Assembly: GCA_041660045.1 (NCBI GenBank)
Contig: JBAZXA010000014.1
Span: 1 to 64,000, forward strand
DNA from: WM-3-3 sp041660045
GTDB lineage: Bacteria > Pseudomonadota > Gammaproteobacteria > Methylococcales > Methylomonadaceae
Reading direction: 5' to 3'
Length of the DNA stretch: 64,000 nucleotides
The notes under the pieces are model-generated. The model was given only the letters and a program-made list of their open reading frames with translations. It was not told the origin of the DNA and searched no databases. Positions 1 through 9,148 of the stretch are shown piece by piece. The translations under genes were made by a program, and so were the position numbers. Position 1 is the stretch's first letter. The number at the start of each line of letters is the position of its first letter.

Positions 1-141
1 AAGCGCGGTGATGTCAAGGCGGCACTGGCCGTCAAGGTTTTCCAGGCCGTCCAGGCTTTCCGCCAACAGGGTGTCGGCAGCCAGCGGGGTGCTCAGCCTG
101 AGCAGGCGGTCGTGTTGGCTCCAAAGGGCAGAGGTCGTCAT
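1..141 (-). CDS. vgrG: VgrG (TssI) spike protein, N-terminus only
   Basis: The first 47 codons of a gene run off the left edge of the window. The ATG at 141 opens MTTSALWSQHDRLLRLSTPL, followed by LLAESLDGLENL and a basic/hydrophobic strand. That is the typical opening of VgrG, the trimeric gp27/gp5-like spike at the tip of the type VI tail tube (RLLRL..TPLG...LL.E...G.E.L). It lies 34 bases downstream of tssH on the same strand, where a VgrG is expected in a tss cluster. The rest of the gene, including any C-terminal effector extension, is outside the window. The family call is by N-terminal resemblance and context only. Confidence 0.75.
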   Translation of the reverse strand, partial: MTTSALWSQHDRLLRLSTPLAADTLLAESLDGLENLDGQCRLDITAL

Positions 142-175
142 ATCTGTTCTCGGTTATCGGTTGTTCTGTGTGTGC

Positions 176-2887
176 TCATTTGATGCGGTATTTGAACTGG
201 CCTTGGTGGTTGGCGCTGACTTTTATGCTGCCGATGGCACCGCCTTCGGCCATGCGCGCAAGCACAGAGCCGGCAATCTCCGGCAGCAAGGTGCCGTTAA
301 GGATGTTGTCGACATTGCGGGCACCGGAATCAACTTCGGTGCAGCGCGCGAGCACAGCGTCTATAAGGCTGTCGTCATAACTGAACTCGGCCTTATGGTT
401 AATTTGGATGCGTTGCCGGATGCGCTGTAGCTTAAGCCCAATGATCTGTACCAACACCGCATCAGGGATCGGATAAAACGGCACCACCGCCAACCGTCCT
501 AAGAACGCGGGCTTGAAGCTTTTCATCAACACCGGCCGCAGTTGCCCGGCCAGTTGTTCTGGGCTGGGCAGGTCTGCCGACGCTTGGTTGAGGCAGGTTT
601 GCATGAGCAGGCTTGAGCCGACGTTAGAGGTGAGGATGATCAGGGTGTTCCTAAAATCCACTTCGCGGCCTTCGGCGTCGTCCAGCACGCCTTTGTCGAA
701 GACTTGGAAGAAGAGTTCGAGCACATCAGGGTGCGCCTTCTCGGCTTCGTCCAGCAACACCACACTGTAGGGGTTGCGGCGCACGGCTTCGGTCAGCACA
801 CCACCTTCGCCATAACCAACATAGCCCGGCGGTGAGCCTTTAAGGCCGGACACGCTGTGGGCTTCTTGGTATTCGCTCAGGTTGATGCTGATTAGCTTGC
901 GTTCCCCGCCATATAAGATATCAGCCAAGGCCAAGGCGGTTTCGGTTTTGCCAACCCCAGAGGGGCCAACAAACAGGAACACGGCCTGCGGCTTGTTGGG
1001 GTCGTCGAGGTTTGCCCTAGCCGTGCGTACACGTTGGGCAACGGCTTCTAGGGCGTGGTCTTGGCCCAGCACCCGGGCCTGCAGCAAGCCGCTAAGGTTG
1101 CGCACGGTGTTGATCTCATCGCTAACCATCTTGCCCAAGGGGATGCCGGTCCAAGCTGCCACCACCGCGGCAACTACGCTGCTATCAACTTGTACCGGCA
1201 CCAGCGGCTGTTCACCTTGTAAGCCTTGCAATTGTTGGTTAAGACCAGCCAAAGCTTGGATGTCTGGGTTGGCGATTGCTTTGGCTTTGCTTTTTGGCGT
1301 TGCCGGTACGGGTTTAACCGTGTTGTTTGGCTTATTTGCGTTAGCCGTTTCTATACTGCTGCGTAAGCTACGTATTTGTTCGGCCAGTTGTTGTTCTTGT
1401 TGCCATTGCTCGCTTAATTGTTGCTGTGCGAGGTCGAGCTGTTTGCGCTGTGCGTATAGCCCTTGCAGGCGTTCGCCATGGCTAGAGCCTGTGCTTATTT
1501 CACGTTCTAGCCAGCCGATTTCAGCATTGATGCGCTCGTGTTGTTTATTGATATTTTCCAGGGCTTCTGGCGTAGCAGTTTGCCCCAAGGCAACTTTGGC
1601 ACAGGCGGTGTCAAGCACGCTGATGGCTTTGTCAGGTAATTGCCGGCCACTAATATAGCGGTGTGAGAGGCGCACAGCTTCGGTGATGGCTTCATCCACT
1701 ATACGGACATTAAAATGTTGTTCCATCAACGGTGCCATGCCTCTTAACATGGCACAGGCCAGTTCTTCGCTGGGCTCTTCAACTTTAATCACTTGAAAAC
1801 GCCGCGCCAAGGCGGCATCTTTCTCGAAATATTTTTTGTATTCACCCCAGGTAGTGGCGGCTATGGTACGCAGTTCACCTCTTGCCAATGCAGGTTTCAG
1901 CAGATTGGCGGCATCATTTTGTCCTGCTTGGCCACCCGCACCTATCATGGTATGGGCTTCGTCTATGAATAATATAATGGCATGAGGGCTTTTTTTAACT
2001 TCATTGATAACGCTTTTTAAGCGGTTTTCAAATTCTCCTTTAACACTGGCACCGGCTTGTAACAAGCCCATATCCAAGGTATGGATTTCAACCCCCTGTA
2101 ATATTTCAGGCACATCGTGCTGGGCTATGCGTAACGCCAAGCCTTCAACAACGGCGGTTTTACCAACACCTGCCTCACCGGTGAGAATAGGGTTATTTTG
2201 CCGACGCCGGATAAGGATATCTATAGCCAGACGGATTTCTGTCTCCCGCCCAATTACAGGATCAACTTTACCTTCGCGCGCACGTTGGGTTAGGTTAGCG
2301 GTGTATTGGTCCAGCGCTGGCGTTGTAGATTTTGCAGGGGTTGCCGCCAAGTCCGCCACCGGATCAGCATGCTCTTCACCATTAATGGCAGCAAAGGTTT
2401 CAGTCTCTTCGGAACCTAAGGTGATTTTAGCCAGATTATGTTTAAGCTCGTCTAACTTTATATCAGCGAAGAGTTTAGAACCACGATAAGCCAGTTGGGA
2501 TAAGTCTGGCTCGGTTAATAACGCAAGCAGTAAATGGCCACTGCGGATTTGCTGAAGTTTACCGATAGGGTTATCCAAAGATGCAATTAACCAGGCATGC
2601 TCAAAGAGTTTTGGCAAATATGGCGAAAATACGGGGGTGCGGGCATTACCGGTTTTAAAGCTGTTAATTTTGCTGCGTAAATCGATTTCTAAACGCTCCG
2701 TATTGATGTCGCTGCGACGGACAATTAAGGTAAAATCAGATTTAGGGCGTTCTAACAGCGACATAAAGAAATGCTCTATATCCACTTCGTAATGCCCTTG
2801 TTCCACGCATAGGGTAGCCGCCCGCGTAGCGGCTGCACGTGAGGTGTCGTTGAGTTTACTGATCAGTGTCTTCAGGCTGGTGCTCAT
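176..2887 (-). CDS. tssH: TssH / ClpV, type VI sheath-recycling AAA+ ATPase
   Basis: A 903-residue Clp/Hsp100 unfoldase that disassembles contracted TssB-TssC sheaths in the cytoplasm. Visible parts are a Clp_N-like helical repeat domain (about residues 10-150), a first AAA domain with Walker A GEAGVGKT near residue 237 and Walker B IILFIDEAH, a coiled-coil middle region rich in Gln/Glu (about 440-540), and a second AAA domain with GPSGVGKT near residue 643 and VVLLDEAEKAH. Length fits ClpV rather than ClpB, and the N-terminus (LISKLNDTSRAAATRAATLC) matches the ClpV group. The start is ATG at 2887. It is the penultimate gene of the tss series here, about 200 bases after tssG, so it could have its own promoter. 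Confidence 0.95.
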   Translation of the reverse strand: MSTSLKTLISKLNDTSRAAATRAATLCVEQGHYEVDIEHFFMSLLERPKSDFTLIVRRSDINTERLEIDLRSKINSFKTGNARTPVFSPYLPKLFEHAWLIASLDNPIGKLQQIRSGHLLLALLTEPDLSQLAYRGSKLFADIKLDELKHNLAKITLGSEETETFAAINGEEHADPVADLAATPAKSTTPALDQYTANLTQRAREGKVDPVIGRETEIRLAIDILIRRRQNNPILTGEAGVGKTAVVEGLALRIAQHDVPEILQGVEIHTLDMGLLQAGASVKGEFENRLKSVINEVKKSPHAIILFIDEAHTMIGAGGQAGQNDAANLLKPALARGELRTIAATTWGEYKKYFEKDAALARRFQVIKVEEPSEELACAMLRGMAPLMEQHFNVRIVDEAITEAVRLSHRYISGRQLPDKAISVLDTACAKVALGQTATPEALENINKQHERINAEIGWLEREISTGSSHGERLQGLYAQRKQLDLAQQQLSEQWQQEQQLAEQIRSLRSSIETANANKPNNTVKPVPATPKSKAKAIANPDIQALAGLNQQLQGLQGEQPLVPVQVDSSVVAAVVAAWTGIPLGKMVSDEINTVRNLSGLLQARVLGQDHALEAVAQRVRTARANLDDPNKPQAVFLFVGPSGVGKTETALALADILYGGERKLISINLSEYQEAHSVSGLKGSPPGYVGYGEGGVLTEAVRRNPYSVVLLDEAEKAHPDVLELFFQVFDKGVLDDAEGREVDFRNTLIILTSNVGSSLLMQTCLNQASADLPSPEQLAGQLRPVLMKSFKPAFLGRLAVVPFYPIPDAVLVQIIGLKLQRIRQRIQINHKAEFSYDDSLIDAVLARCTEVDSGARNVDNILNGTLLPEIAGSVLARMAEGGAIGSIKVSANHQGQFKYRIK

Positions 2888-3090
2888 ATCTGCTGCATTA
2901 TCCTTATTTGATTTTTTCTTACTATTGAGTGGGTCACATTAATATTGATAAGTATCTGAATCAGGCTTATCTTGTTCTTATTCGGTACTCCAAGGCGATT
3001 AATGGCTTATGCGCTCAACGGGCCTAGTAGGCATGGCTAGGCTATTGTTAGATTCCTACCAGCTAGTTAATCGGCTACTTTAAGCGCCTG

Positions 3091-4173
3091 TTATATGGCA
3101 TGGACTTCATAACATACATCAGCCCTATCATCGTCCACCTCTGCCGTCATTAAAAAGGTATCCCAACCGAGTTTACCGGTGCTGCCTGCACTGGTTAATG
3201 TCACACCCTGAACTTCTTGCTTGGCTAATACGAGTTGGATTTCGTACTCAAAACATAGATTAGTAAACATGGTTAACATTTTTTCCAATGAACGGGACGA
3301 TAGCCCACCTGGGAGAAAACTCTCAAAATCGCCGCGCAATAAAGGGCCGATTACTACCCGCATGCGTAGGTTGCGCTGCCAAACCCTGGCTCCCAATAGG
3401 GCGGCTCCGCCTAAGGTTGCATTGTTAGCACCAATGATGGTTTGTTGGCTGCTAGGCACTTGATACCAATAGCCGATAAACTGCTCTATAGCGATAGGCA
3501 AGGCAAAATATTCACTTAGCACAGCAGCCATATATTGGGCTGAAGCCGGACGTTGCCGAAAGGCAGCGGCATAAAAACCCAAGGTTTGATCCAATACCCC
3601 TGTTTGTTGCTCGATCAACCTATCTTGTAACTTTTTATGGCCTATCCCGGCTAACGCCTGTAACAACGGTAAAAATTGGTCTTTACCATCCAAGGCATAT
3701 TTAAATTCAAGCCTATATTTACGCCACGCTTGATAAAACAAGGCCACAGCGCGGTTTGAAAAGGTATCTAGAAACGCTTTAGGGCCAGGGTCACGTTCAT
3801 ATAACTCATGCTCCGCAATACGTTCGGTATAATGCGCCGGTAATGTGCCGTTACTGCCTAAAAAGCCCATGAAAGTTGGTGTAATACTAATATGCCCTAG
3901 CTCATCCTTCTGCAATGCTGTAGTGAGCTCTTGCACGGTTTTCTTTAAGCTAGGCGGATAAAGCCCTAATTCTTCTATCTCACTAGCTGGAAAACTTAAT
4001 GCTGTACGGTTCTGAAAGCGGATTAAATCCTCAACAGCCGTATCGATAGATACACCATTTTGTTTAAACCATATCTCAAGCAACCTAATGGCTTGAAAAA
4101 ATTGAAACCGATAGGGTTCATCCAGCAAGCGCTGGATTACACTAAGCTCTGTTCTCCGCTGCGCGGCATGCAT
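3091..4173 (-). CDS. tssG: TssG, type VI baseplate protein
   Basis: A 360-residue baseplate wedge component that works with TssE, TssF and TssK. The opening AAQRRTELSVIQRLLDEPYR and FFQAIRLLE is characteristic of the TssG (ImpH/VasB) family, as is the internal FMGFLGSNGTLPAHYTE. The length is normal. The ATG at 4173 lies inside the end of tssF, giving a 37-base overlap that suggests translational coupling. About 200 untranslated bases separate it from tssH. Confidence 0.95.
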   Translation of the reverse strand: MHAAQRRTELSVIQRLLDEPYRFQFFQAIRLLEIWFKQNGVSIDTAVEDLIRFQNRTALSFPASEIEELGLYPPSLKKTVQELTTALQKDELGHISITPTFMGFLGSNGTLPAHYTERIAEHELYERDPGPKAFLDTFSNRAVALFYQAWRKYRLEFKYALDGKDQFLPLLQALAGIGHKKLQDRLIEQQTGVLDQTLGFYAAAFRQRPASAQYMAAVLSEYFALPIAIEQFIGYWYQVPSSQQTIIGANNATLGGAALLGARVWQRNLRMRVVIGPLLRGDFESFLPGGLSSRSLEKMLTMFTNLCFEYEIQLVLAKQEVQGVTLTSAGSTGKLGWDTFLMTAEVDDDRADVCYEVHAI

Positions 4174-5981
4174 TTTAAAAGCTCCTCCCCTGTTTTATGG
4201 GAAATCACAACAAGTTGGGTAAAGCTGTTGGCATTAACGTATAGCCCTAAATAGTGATCGATAACGCGAGCAAATACATGGATGCCACTACCTACAAAAC
4301 TGGCTTCATCAATAGTTAAGCGCACTTCTACCCCTCGCACTAGTGCCGCAAACGGATTGCCTGGCAACCAGGTATTAACAGCCTGGCTAGTTATGCCCGT
4401 AATGCCAGTAATCAGCCGTTGGGTACTCGCTGAATGGGTTAAATCGTATAATCTGAGTATTTCTTGGAAGGCTTCTAAGCCACCAGAGCTAAGCGACAAA
4501 TGATTTAATGACAAATGCGAAATTAAACGCCATTGCGCCCCACGATTGCGTTCAAAACGCTGAGGTGTAGACGGCTTGCGCAAAAAATTAATGGTACTAA
4601 CGATTGCACCACCTTCCAAAAACAGATCGCCACCGGGTAAGCCATAGGTTAATAAAGACGGCAAATTGCGATTACAACAAGTTAAATCCAGGCTTAACGT
4701 TTGGGTTTCTGCTTCTGCAGGGTTAAAATCAATATCAACAATAGATATTTCGGTTTCATAACCGGGGCTTTTAATAGCCACCATTTCATCACGATGGGCC
4801 ACCCAATAGTGGCCTGAAACATCTGAGGTTTCTGCATGGCGCAATGAATAAAATGGCCGGAATTCGGTAACCGACTCCCCCTGTGTTGTTTGACGAACTA
4901 ATTTTACTGAATTGATGCTATAGACTTCATAGGCGTATGCCCGACGCGCATCCGCAACCACAGGATAATGCGCCGCAGTATGGGTAATGCGTATAGGATC
5001 CCCTCGCTGTTTAAATAAATTAATCACTGGGGTGCAACCCAGCAATAAATTATTACCCGATAAATTAGCCAAAATTCTGGCACGGTTAGAGTCCGCGCGT
5101 AAGCCACTTAAGACCAAATGCAAAGTTACGGCTTTAGCGCTTTCTGGCAATACCCTATTGATAGCTGCTATATCAATATCGAAAAAATTAAACTTTTCAG
5201 GAAATGCAAAATATTCTGTTAATAACCGATATGCCGGATGTGAACGGGAAGAAAACGGAATTAAGCCATCCGCAGAGTCAAAGCCAACCTCGTTCAAAGG
5301 AATTTGGCTAAGTGCCAACCAACGTTTATTTTGCCCAACTTCAACATACGCACACAAGGTCTGCATAAACAAGGTGTCCCTTAAGGCGGCACAAAACGAT
5401 GATTCCCCATCTATAAATAAACGCAGTGTGTCCAGCTTAAGCTGTGGAAAACTAAGTTGCTCTGACGTGATTTCAAATTTAATGCTGATCGTTGAAGTGG
5501 CTTTGATGGGCAATATCGTTGCTTCAGGTGCATTGGCTATGACGTTAAAATTAACGTTTGTTAATTTCACGGGCACTACTGGCACATCATAGACAGTTTT
5601 AAATTTGCAGGTAACACCTTTTACTGGACGCGTGACTAGCTCTGTACCCCGTTTAATCACACTGGCTGAAGTTAATTGCGCCGCAGCTGCGGCATAATCA
5701 AATTTGGCAATTGAACAAGATGGGAAAGGCCTTAAATAATGCGGGTATAAGACTTCAAATAACGCTTCGGTAAATTCTGGATAATCATCATCTAGACGTT
5801 TTGATATTCTTGAACTCAATAAGGCAAAAGACTGGATCATCCGCTCAATATGCGGGTCTTCGCAAACCTCACCACCCATTAATAAACGCCCTGCTATTTT
5901 TGGGTAACGCGCTGCAAACTCACGGGAATAGCGTTTTAGAAAGCCTAACTCCCGCTCATAATAAGGTAGCAACTCATCCAT
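4137..5981 (-). CDS. tssF: TssF, type VI baseplate protein
   Basis: A 614-residue baseplate wedge protein of the TssF (ImpG/VasA) family. The N-terminus is diagnostic: MDELLPYYERELGFLKRY, then REFAARYPKIAGRL and DPHIERMIQSFALL. The family's C-terminal part also fits, with LVRGVEVRLTIDEASFVGSG and FARVIDHYLGLYVNANSF close to the end. Length is normal. It starts directly after the tssE stop (adjacent ends at 5981/5982) and overlaps tssG, so tssE-tssF-tssG look like one translation-coupled block. Confidence 0.96.
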   Translation of the reverse strand: MDELLPYYERELGFLKRYSREFAARYPKIAGRLLMGGEVCEDPHIERMIQSFALLSSRISKRLDDDYPEFTEALFEVLYPHYLRPFPSCSIAKFDYAAAAAQLTSASVIKRGTELVTRPVKGVTCKFKTVYDVPVVPVKLTNVNFNVIANAPEATILPIKATSTISIKFEITSEQLSFPQLKLDTLRLFIDGESSFCAALRDTLFMQTLCAYVEVGQNKRWLALSQIPLNEVGFDSADGLIPFSSRSHPAYRLLTEYFAFPEKFNFFDIDIAAINRVLPESAKAVTLHLVLSGLRADSNRARILANLSGNNLLLGCTPVINLFKQRGDPIRITHTAAHYPVVADARRAYAYEVYSINSVKLVRQTTQGESVTEFRPFYSLRHAETSDVSGHYWVAHRDEMVAIKSPGYETEISIVDIDFNPAEAETQTLSLDLTCCNRNLPSLLTYGLPGGDLFLEGGAIVSTINFLRKPSTPQRFERNRGAQWRLISHLSLNHLSLSSGGLEAFQEILRLYDLTHSASTQRLITGITGITSQAVNTWLPGNPFAALVRGVEVRLTIDEASFVGSGIHVFARVIDHYLGLYVNANSFTQLVVISHKTGEELLKCMPRSGEQSLV

Positions 5982-6479
5982 TTAAGCAACACCTATAGCG
6001 ATAGAACGCCGTGCCGCTTTGCTAATGGTGTAGTGCAAGCTAGACGGTTGTAGCACCGCATCAAAGCTAACCGGCTCATGTGCTGGATGGGCAATTAATA
6101 AAGCGGAAATTGCAAAGTTCAGTTTGTTGACCGAACTGTCCTGTACTTCTAATACCGCTTTAATATTTTGTAAGCGTGGTTCATGCTGGGCTATTGCTTG
6201 CTCAAGCGAACGGCAAATATACTGCCGGTCATCAGCACTGGAAAGGCAAAGCCCTGCAAAATCATTTAAGCCATAAGACACAATAGATTTGCTGCATTCT
6301 GGATAGGGCTTTAAAAACTCTGCCGTTATTACTTTTCGGGTATTTAATAATGCTTCTAAATCACTGGCTACAACATCTTTCAGCTCTTCCATGTTTAGAC
6401 GCAATGTCGTGGCATTCGACTGTTTATGATTTCTGCCTATCAGTAGCTTGTCCAACAATCCTGGGGCAAAGCTTTGCAT
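5982..6479 (-). CDS. tssE: TssE, gp25-like type VI baseplate protein
   Basis: A 165-residue protein of the gpW/gp25 family that initiates sheath assembly. Features are a basic N-terminal stretch (LLDKLLIGR), VASDLEALLNTRK, PECSKSIVSYGLNDFAG and SLEQAIAQHEPRL, in the family's usual order. It follows hcp by about 64 bases that hold a strong terminator-like hairpin, so expression is probably lower than that of hcp. It is immediately followed by tssF. Confidence 0.93.
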   Translation of the reverse strand: MQSFAPGLLDKLLIGRNHKQSNATTLRLNMEELKDVVASDLEALLNTRKVITAEFLKPYPECSKSIVSYGLNDFAGLCLSSADDRQYICRSLEQAIAQHEPRLQNIKAVLEVQDSSVNKLNFAISALLIAHPAHEPVSFDAVLQPSSLHYTISKAARRSIAIGVA

Positions 6480-6493
6480 AGTGGTGCTTCCTC

Positions 6494-6526
6494 AAAAAAA
6501 AACCGCGACACTTTATAGTGCCGCGG
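6494..6526 (-). terminator. Intrinsic-terminator-like hairpin between hcp and tssE
   Basis: Read on the minus strand just after the hcp stop there is CCGCGGCACT, a 4-base loop ATAA, AGTGTCGCGG and then a run of nine T. The stem has ten positions with one mismatch. This is a well-formed rho-independent terminator signal. As the downstream tssEFGH genes continue on the same strand, it is more likely a partial terminator (attenuator) that sets a high hcp to low tssE ratio. Read-through is inferred, not shown. Confidence 0.82.
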
Positions 6527-6543
6527 TCGCTTTCAGCATTTAA

Positions 6544-7035
6544 TTAAGCGGTTTTGTTTGCTGTCAAATCCCAACCACCAGATGTGTTGCCGCCTGCGCC
6601 GCCACTGATTTTTTGTTGGATATATTTCCATTTAACTTTAGAAAATTTCAAAAAGACTTCTTCTTGAAGAATATCGCCTGGTTCAACTGAAGGTGCGACA
6701 CCACCAATCAAGACATTTTCTAATTCAATTTCAAAATACTTAATCCGCTCACCTTGAGCATCAGCACGCATGAAATCAATTTTAGCTTTTGGGAAAGTTT
6801 TACCGGAAGAACTGTTTTGCAATAGCAGGGGCGTTGCAAGATCAGCTAACTTGGTTAACATGATGTCTTTGTGTTCACAACGCTCTGCAGTATGACCGCC
6901 ACCTGTTGAAGCGGTTGCAGATTTAGGTTGTAAGACTTCCCATTTTACGCTGGTGCACTCTATCCAATCTTTGTGAGTGCTATCGTCAGATTCGCCTTTG
7001 ATTCCATCGATTTGTAAGTAAACGTCAACTGCCAT
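6544..7035 (-). CDS. hcp: Hcp (TssD), type VI tail-tube protein
   Basis: A 163-residue Hcp1-family protein. Hexameric rings of it stack into the inner tube that is fired from the cell. MAVDVYLQIDGIKGES, then WIECTSVKWEV, HKDIMLTKLADLATPLL and IKYFEIELENVLI are family hallmarks. The C-terminal tail is Gly/Asn-rich (GGAGGNTSGGWDL). The length is the plain structural size with no effector fusion. It sits between tssC (40 bases upstream) and a terminator-like hairpin downstream, the usual arrangement for a highly expressed tube gene. Confidence 0.96.
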   Translation of the reverse strand: MAVDVYLQIDGIKGESDDSTHKDWIECTSVKWEVLQPKSATASTGGGHTAERCEHKDIMLTKLADLATPLLLQNSSSGKTFPKAKIDFMRADAQGERIKYFEIELENVLIGGVAPSVEPGDILQEEVFLKFSKVKWKYIQQKISGGAGGNTSGGWDLTANKTA

Positions 7036-7075
7036 GGTGTAATTTCCTATGCTTTATGTTGGTTAAAAAAAATAT

Positions 7076-8557
7076 TTAAGCTTGTTTTGGTAGTTCTGCC
7101 ACCAAGCGCAAAGAAACAGATAGCTCATCTAATTGGAAATGTGGCCTTAAGAAACTTACTGCTCTATAAACACCTGGACGACCAGGAACTTCAGACACTT
7201 TTACAGATGCTTCACGAAGTGGAAACTGTGCCTTCTGTTCCTGAGTGGCATTATCGTCTAGTAAAACATACTGAGTCAACCACCTATTCAGGAAATCTTC
7301 GACGTTAGACGAAGCGGCAAAACTTCCTATCTTATCCCGCAGTATTGCTTTCATGTAGTGCGCTATACGGGAAACGGCAAAGATGTACTGCAACTGTGCA
7401 GACAGTACAGCATTGGCGTTAGCTGAGTCGGTATTATATTTCTTTGCTTTCTGCGCTGACTGCGCCCCAAAAAAAGCGGCATAGTCGGTATCCTTACAAT
7501 GCACCAAGGATATAAAACCAAGATCGCTGAGCTCTTTTTCCCGACGGTCAGTGATGGCAATTTCAGTTGGGCACTTTAAAGCCACATCACCCTCATCGGT
7601 TTTAAACGTGTGGGTCGGTAAATCTTCGACCAAACCACCCCCTTCAACGCCTCGGATTGCAGCACACCAGCCAAAATCCTCAAATGCTTTGGTTAAGTTG
7701 GTGCCAAAAGCATAAGCGGCATTGCACCATAAATATTTTTCATGGTCTTTACCATCTACCTCCTCTACAAAATTAAAGCCTTCAACGGTAACACCATCTT
7801 TTGGGTTAAAGGGCAATCGGCCTAGAAATCTCGGCAAAGTTAAACCCACATAACGGGCGTCTTCCGATTCGCGAAAGGACTTCCATTTTGCATATTCAAG
7901 CGTATCAAACACTTTTGACAAGTCCCGCGGCTTACCTAGATCGCTGTAAGTTTCCAGACCAAACAGTTCAGGCGATGCTGCCGAAATAAACGGGGCGTGG
8001 GCAGCCGCTGCAATATGAGACATCTGTTCTACAAAATACATATCAGCGGGTTGCCGGGTGATTTCAAAGTCACCAATCAATGCACCAAATGGGGAACCGC
8101 CAAAGGTGCCAAACTCTTCTTCATAGATTTTTTTGAACATAACACTTTGGTCAAAATCTAAAGCGACTTGAAAGTCTTTAATCAGCTCCTTTTTTGTCGC
8201 ATTAAGCATCTTAATTTTTAGGTTTTGGCTAGTCGACGTGTTTTTTACCAAGTAATTTAAACCCGTCCAAGTGCTTTCCAACTTCTGGAACTCAGGTGCG
8301 TGCATGACTGTACTCAACTGCTTAGAAATTAAGGCATCAATTTCTGCTATTCTTGCATCTATGGTTGCAGCCAAGTTGTCCGAGACCACCATAGTGCCTT
8401 GTAGTACCTGGCTAGCAAGTTCTGAAATAATATCTTTAGCACGTTTATGCTCTTCAGGCGATTTAGCAACTTTACTTTGCTCGACTATTTGATCGAGTAA
8501 ACCTAAAGTTTCGACATTTTCTTCGTTACTAGCGGCAGAATTTTGCTGTGTTGCCAT
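7076..8557 (-). CDS. tssC: TssC (VipB), type VI contractile sheath large subunit
   Basis: A 493-residue sheath protein that polymerises with TssB around the Hcp tube. FQKLESTWTGLNYLVKNT, MFKKIYEEEFGTFGGSPFGAL, PRFLGRLPFN and the C-terminal RPHFQLDELSVSLRLVAELP are all typical of TssC1 (ImpC/EvpB). Length is standard. Eleven bases separate it from the upstream tssB gene, as expected for two subunits made in equal amounts. Confidence 0.97.
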   Translation of the reverse strand: MATQQNSAASNEENVETLGLLDQIVEQSKVAKSPEEHKRAKDIISELASQVLQGTMVVSDNLAATIDARIAEIDALISKQLSTVMHAPEFQKLESTWTGLNYLVKNTSTSQNLKIKMLNATKKELIKDFQVALDFDQSVMFKKIYEEEFGTFGGSPFGALIGDFEITRQPADMYFVEQMSHIAAAAHAPFISAASPELFGLETYSDLGKPRDLSKVFDTLEYAKWKSFRESEDARYVGLTLPRFLGRLPFNPKDGVTVEGFNFVEEVDGKDHEKYLWCNAAYAFGTNLTKAFEDFGWCAAIRGVEGGGLVEDLPTHTFKTDEGDVALKCPTEIAITDRREKELSDLGFISLVHCKDTDYAAFFGAQSAQKAKKYNTDSANANAVLSAQLQYIFAVSRIAHYMKAILRDKIGSFAASSNVEDFLNRWLTQYVLLDDNATQEQKAQFPLREASVKVSEVPGRPGVYRAVSFLRPHFQLDELSVSLRLVAELPKQA

Positions 8558-8568
8558 AATAGAACTCC

Positions 8569-9069
8569 TTAGTCTTTGGGTTTTTGTCCGATTTCAGTCA
8601 GTTTTTCTGTGCTGGCAAGCACTTCATTTAGGATGTCTTCAAGTTTTTCACTTCCGGCCACTTTGCTTCGGAGATCATGTAGTTTTTCCCGCGCTTCCAA
8701 CAACTTTTTTAGGGGCTCAATTTGCTGTACCACAGATTCCGGACGAAAATCATCAATTGCTTCAAATTTAAGATCCACATTGAATTGACTGCCGTCTGCA
8801 CTCAAATCATTTGTGACGGAAAATGCAGCTCTAGGTTGTAAGCTTTGCATAACGGAATCAAAATTATCGTTGTCAACAGCTACAAATTTTTTGTCTTTCA
8901 ATTTCGGCTGCGCTAAATCTGATAGGCCACTGAACTCGCCAAGCACCCCCACCACAAAGGGTAACTCCTTTTGCTCGATTGCATCCCCAATTTCAACATC
9001 GTAGGTCATTTGCACACGCGGTGGACGGATTCTTTGTAAGCGTTTTTGTATACTTTCTTTTTTTGACAT
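8569..9069 (-). CDS. tssB: TssB (VipA), type VI contractile sheath small subunit
   Basis: A 166-residue small sheath subunit. The family signature is the start ESIQKRLQRIRPPRVQMTYD, the conserved ELPFVVGVLGEFSG and the VDNDNFDSVMQSLQPRAAF segment, ending in a charged helix. Length is normal. It directly precedes tssC. The upstream gene on the same strand is a TPR lipoprotein, not tssA, which is unusual (see findings). Confidence 0.96.
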   Translation of the reverse strand: MSKKESIQKRLQRIRPPRVQMTYDVEIGDAIEQKELPFVVGVLGEFSGLSDLAQPKLKDKKFVAVDNDNFDSVMQSLQPRAAFSVTNDLSADGSQFNVDLKFEAIDDFRPESVVQQIEPLKKLLEAREKLHDLRSKVAGSEKLEDILNEVLASTEKLTEIGQKPKD

Positions 9070-9148
9070 AACTACCTTCTAAATTTTAGGTCGTAGACTT
9101 TAAACGTCATTTTGTTAAATTTATGCTACGCGTTGCTTGATATAGCTT

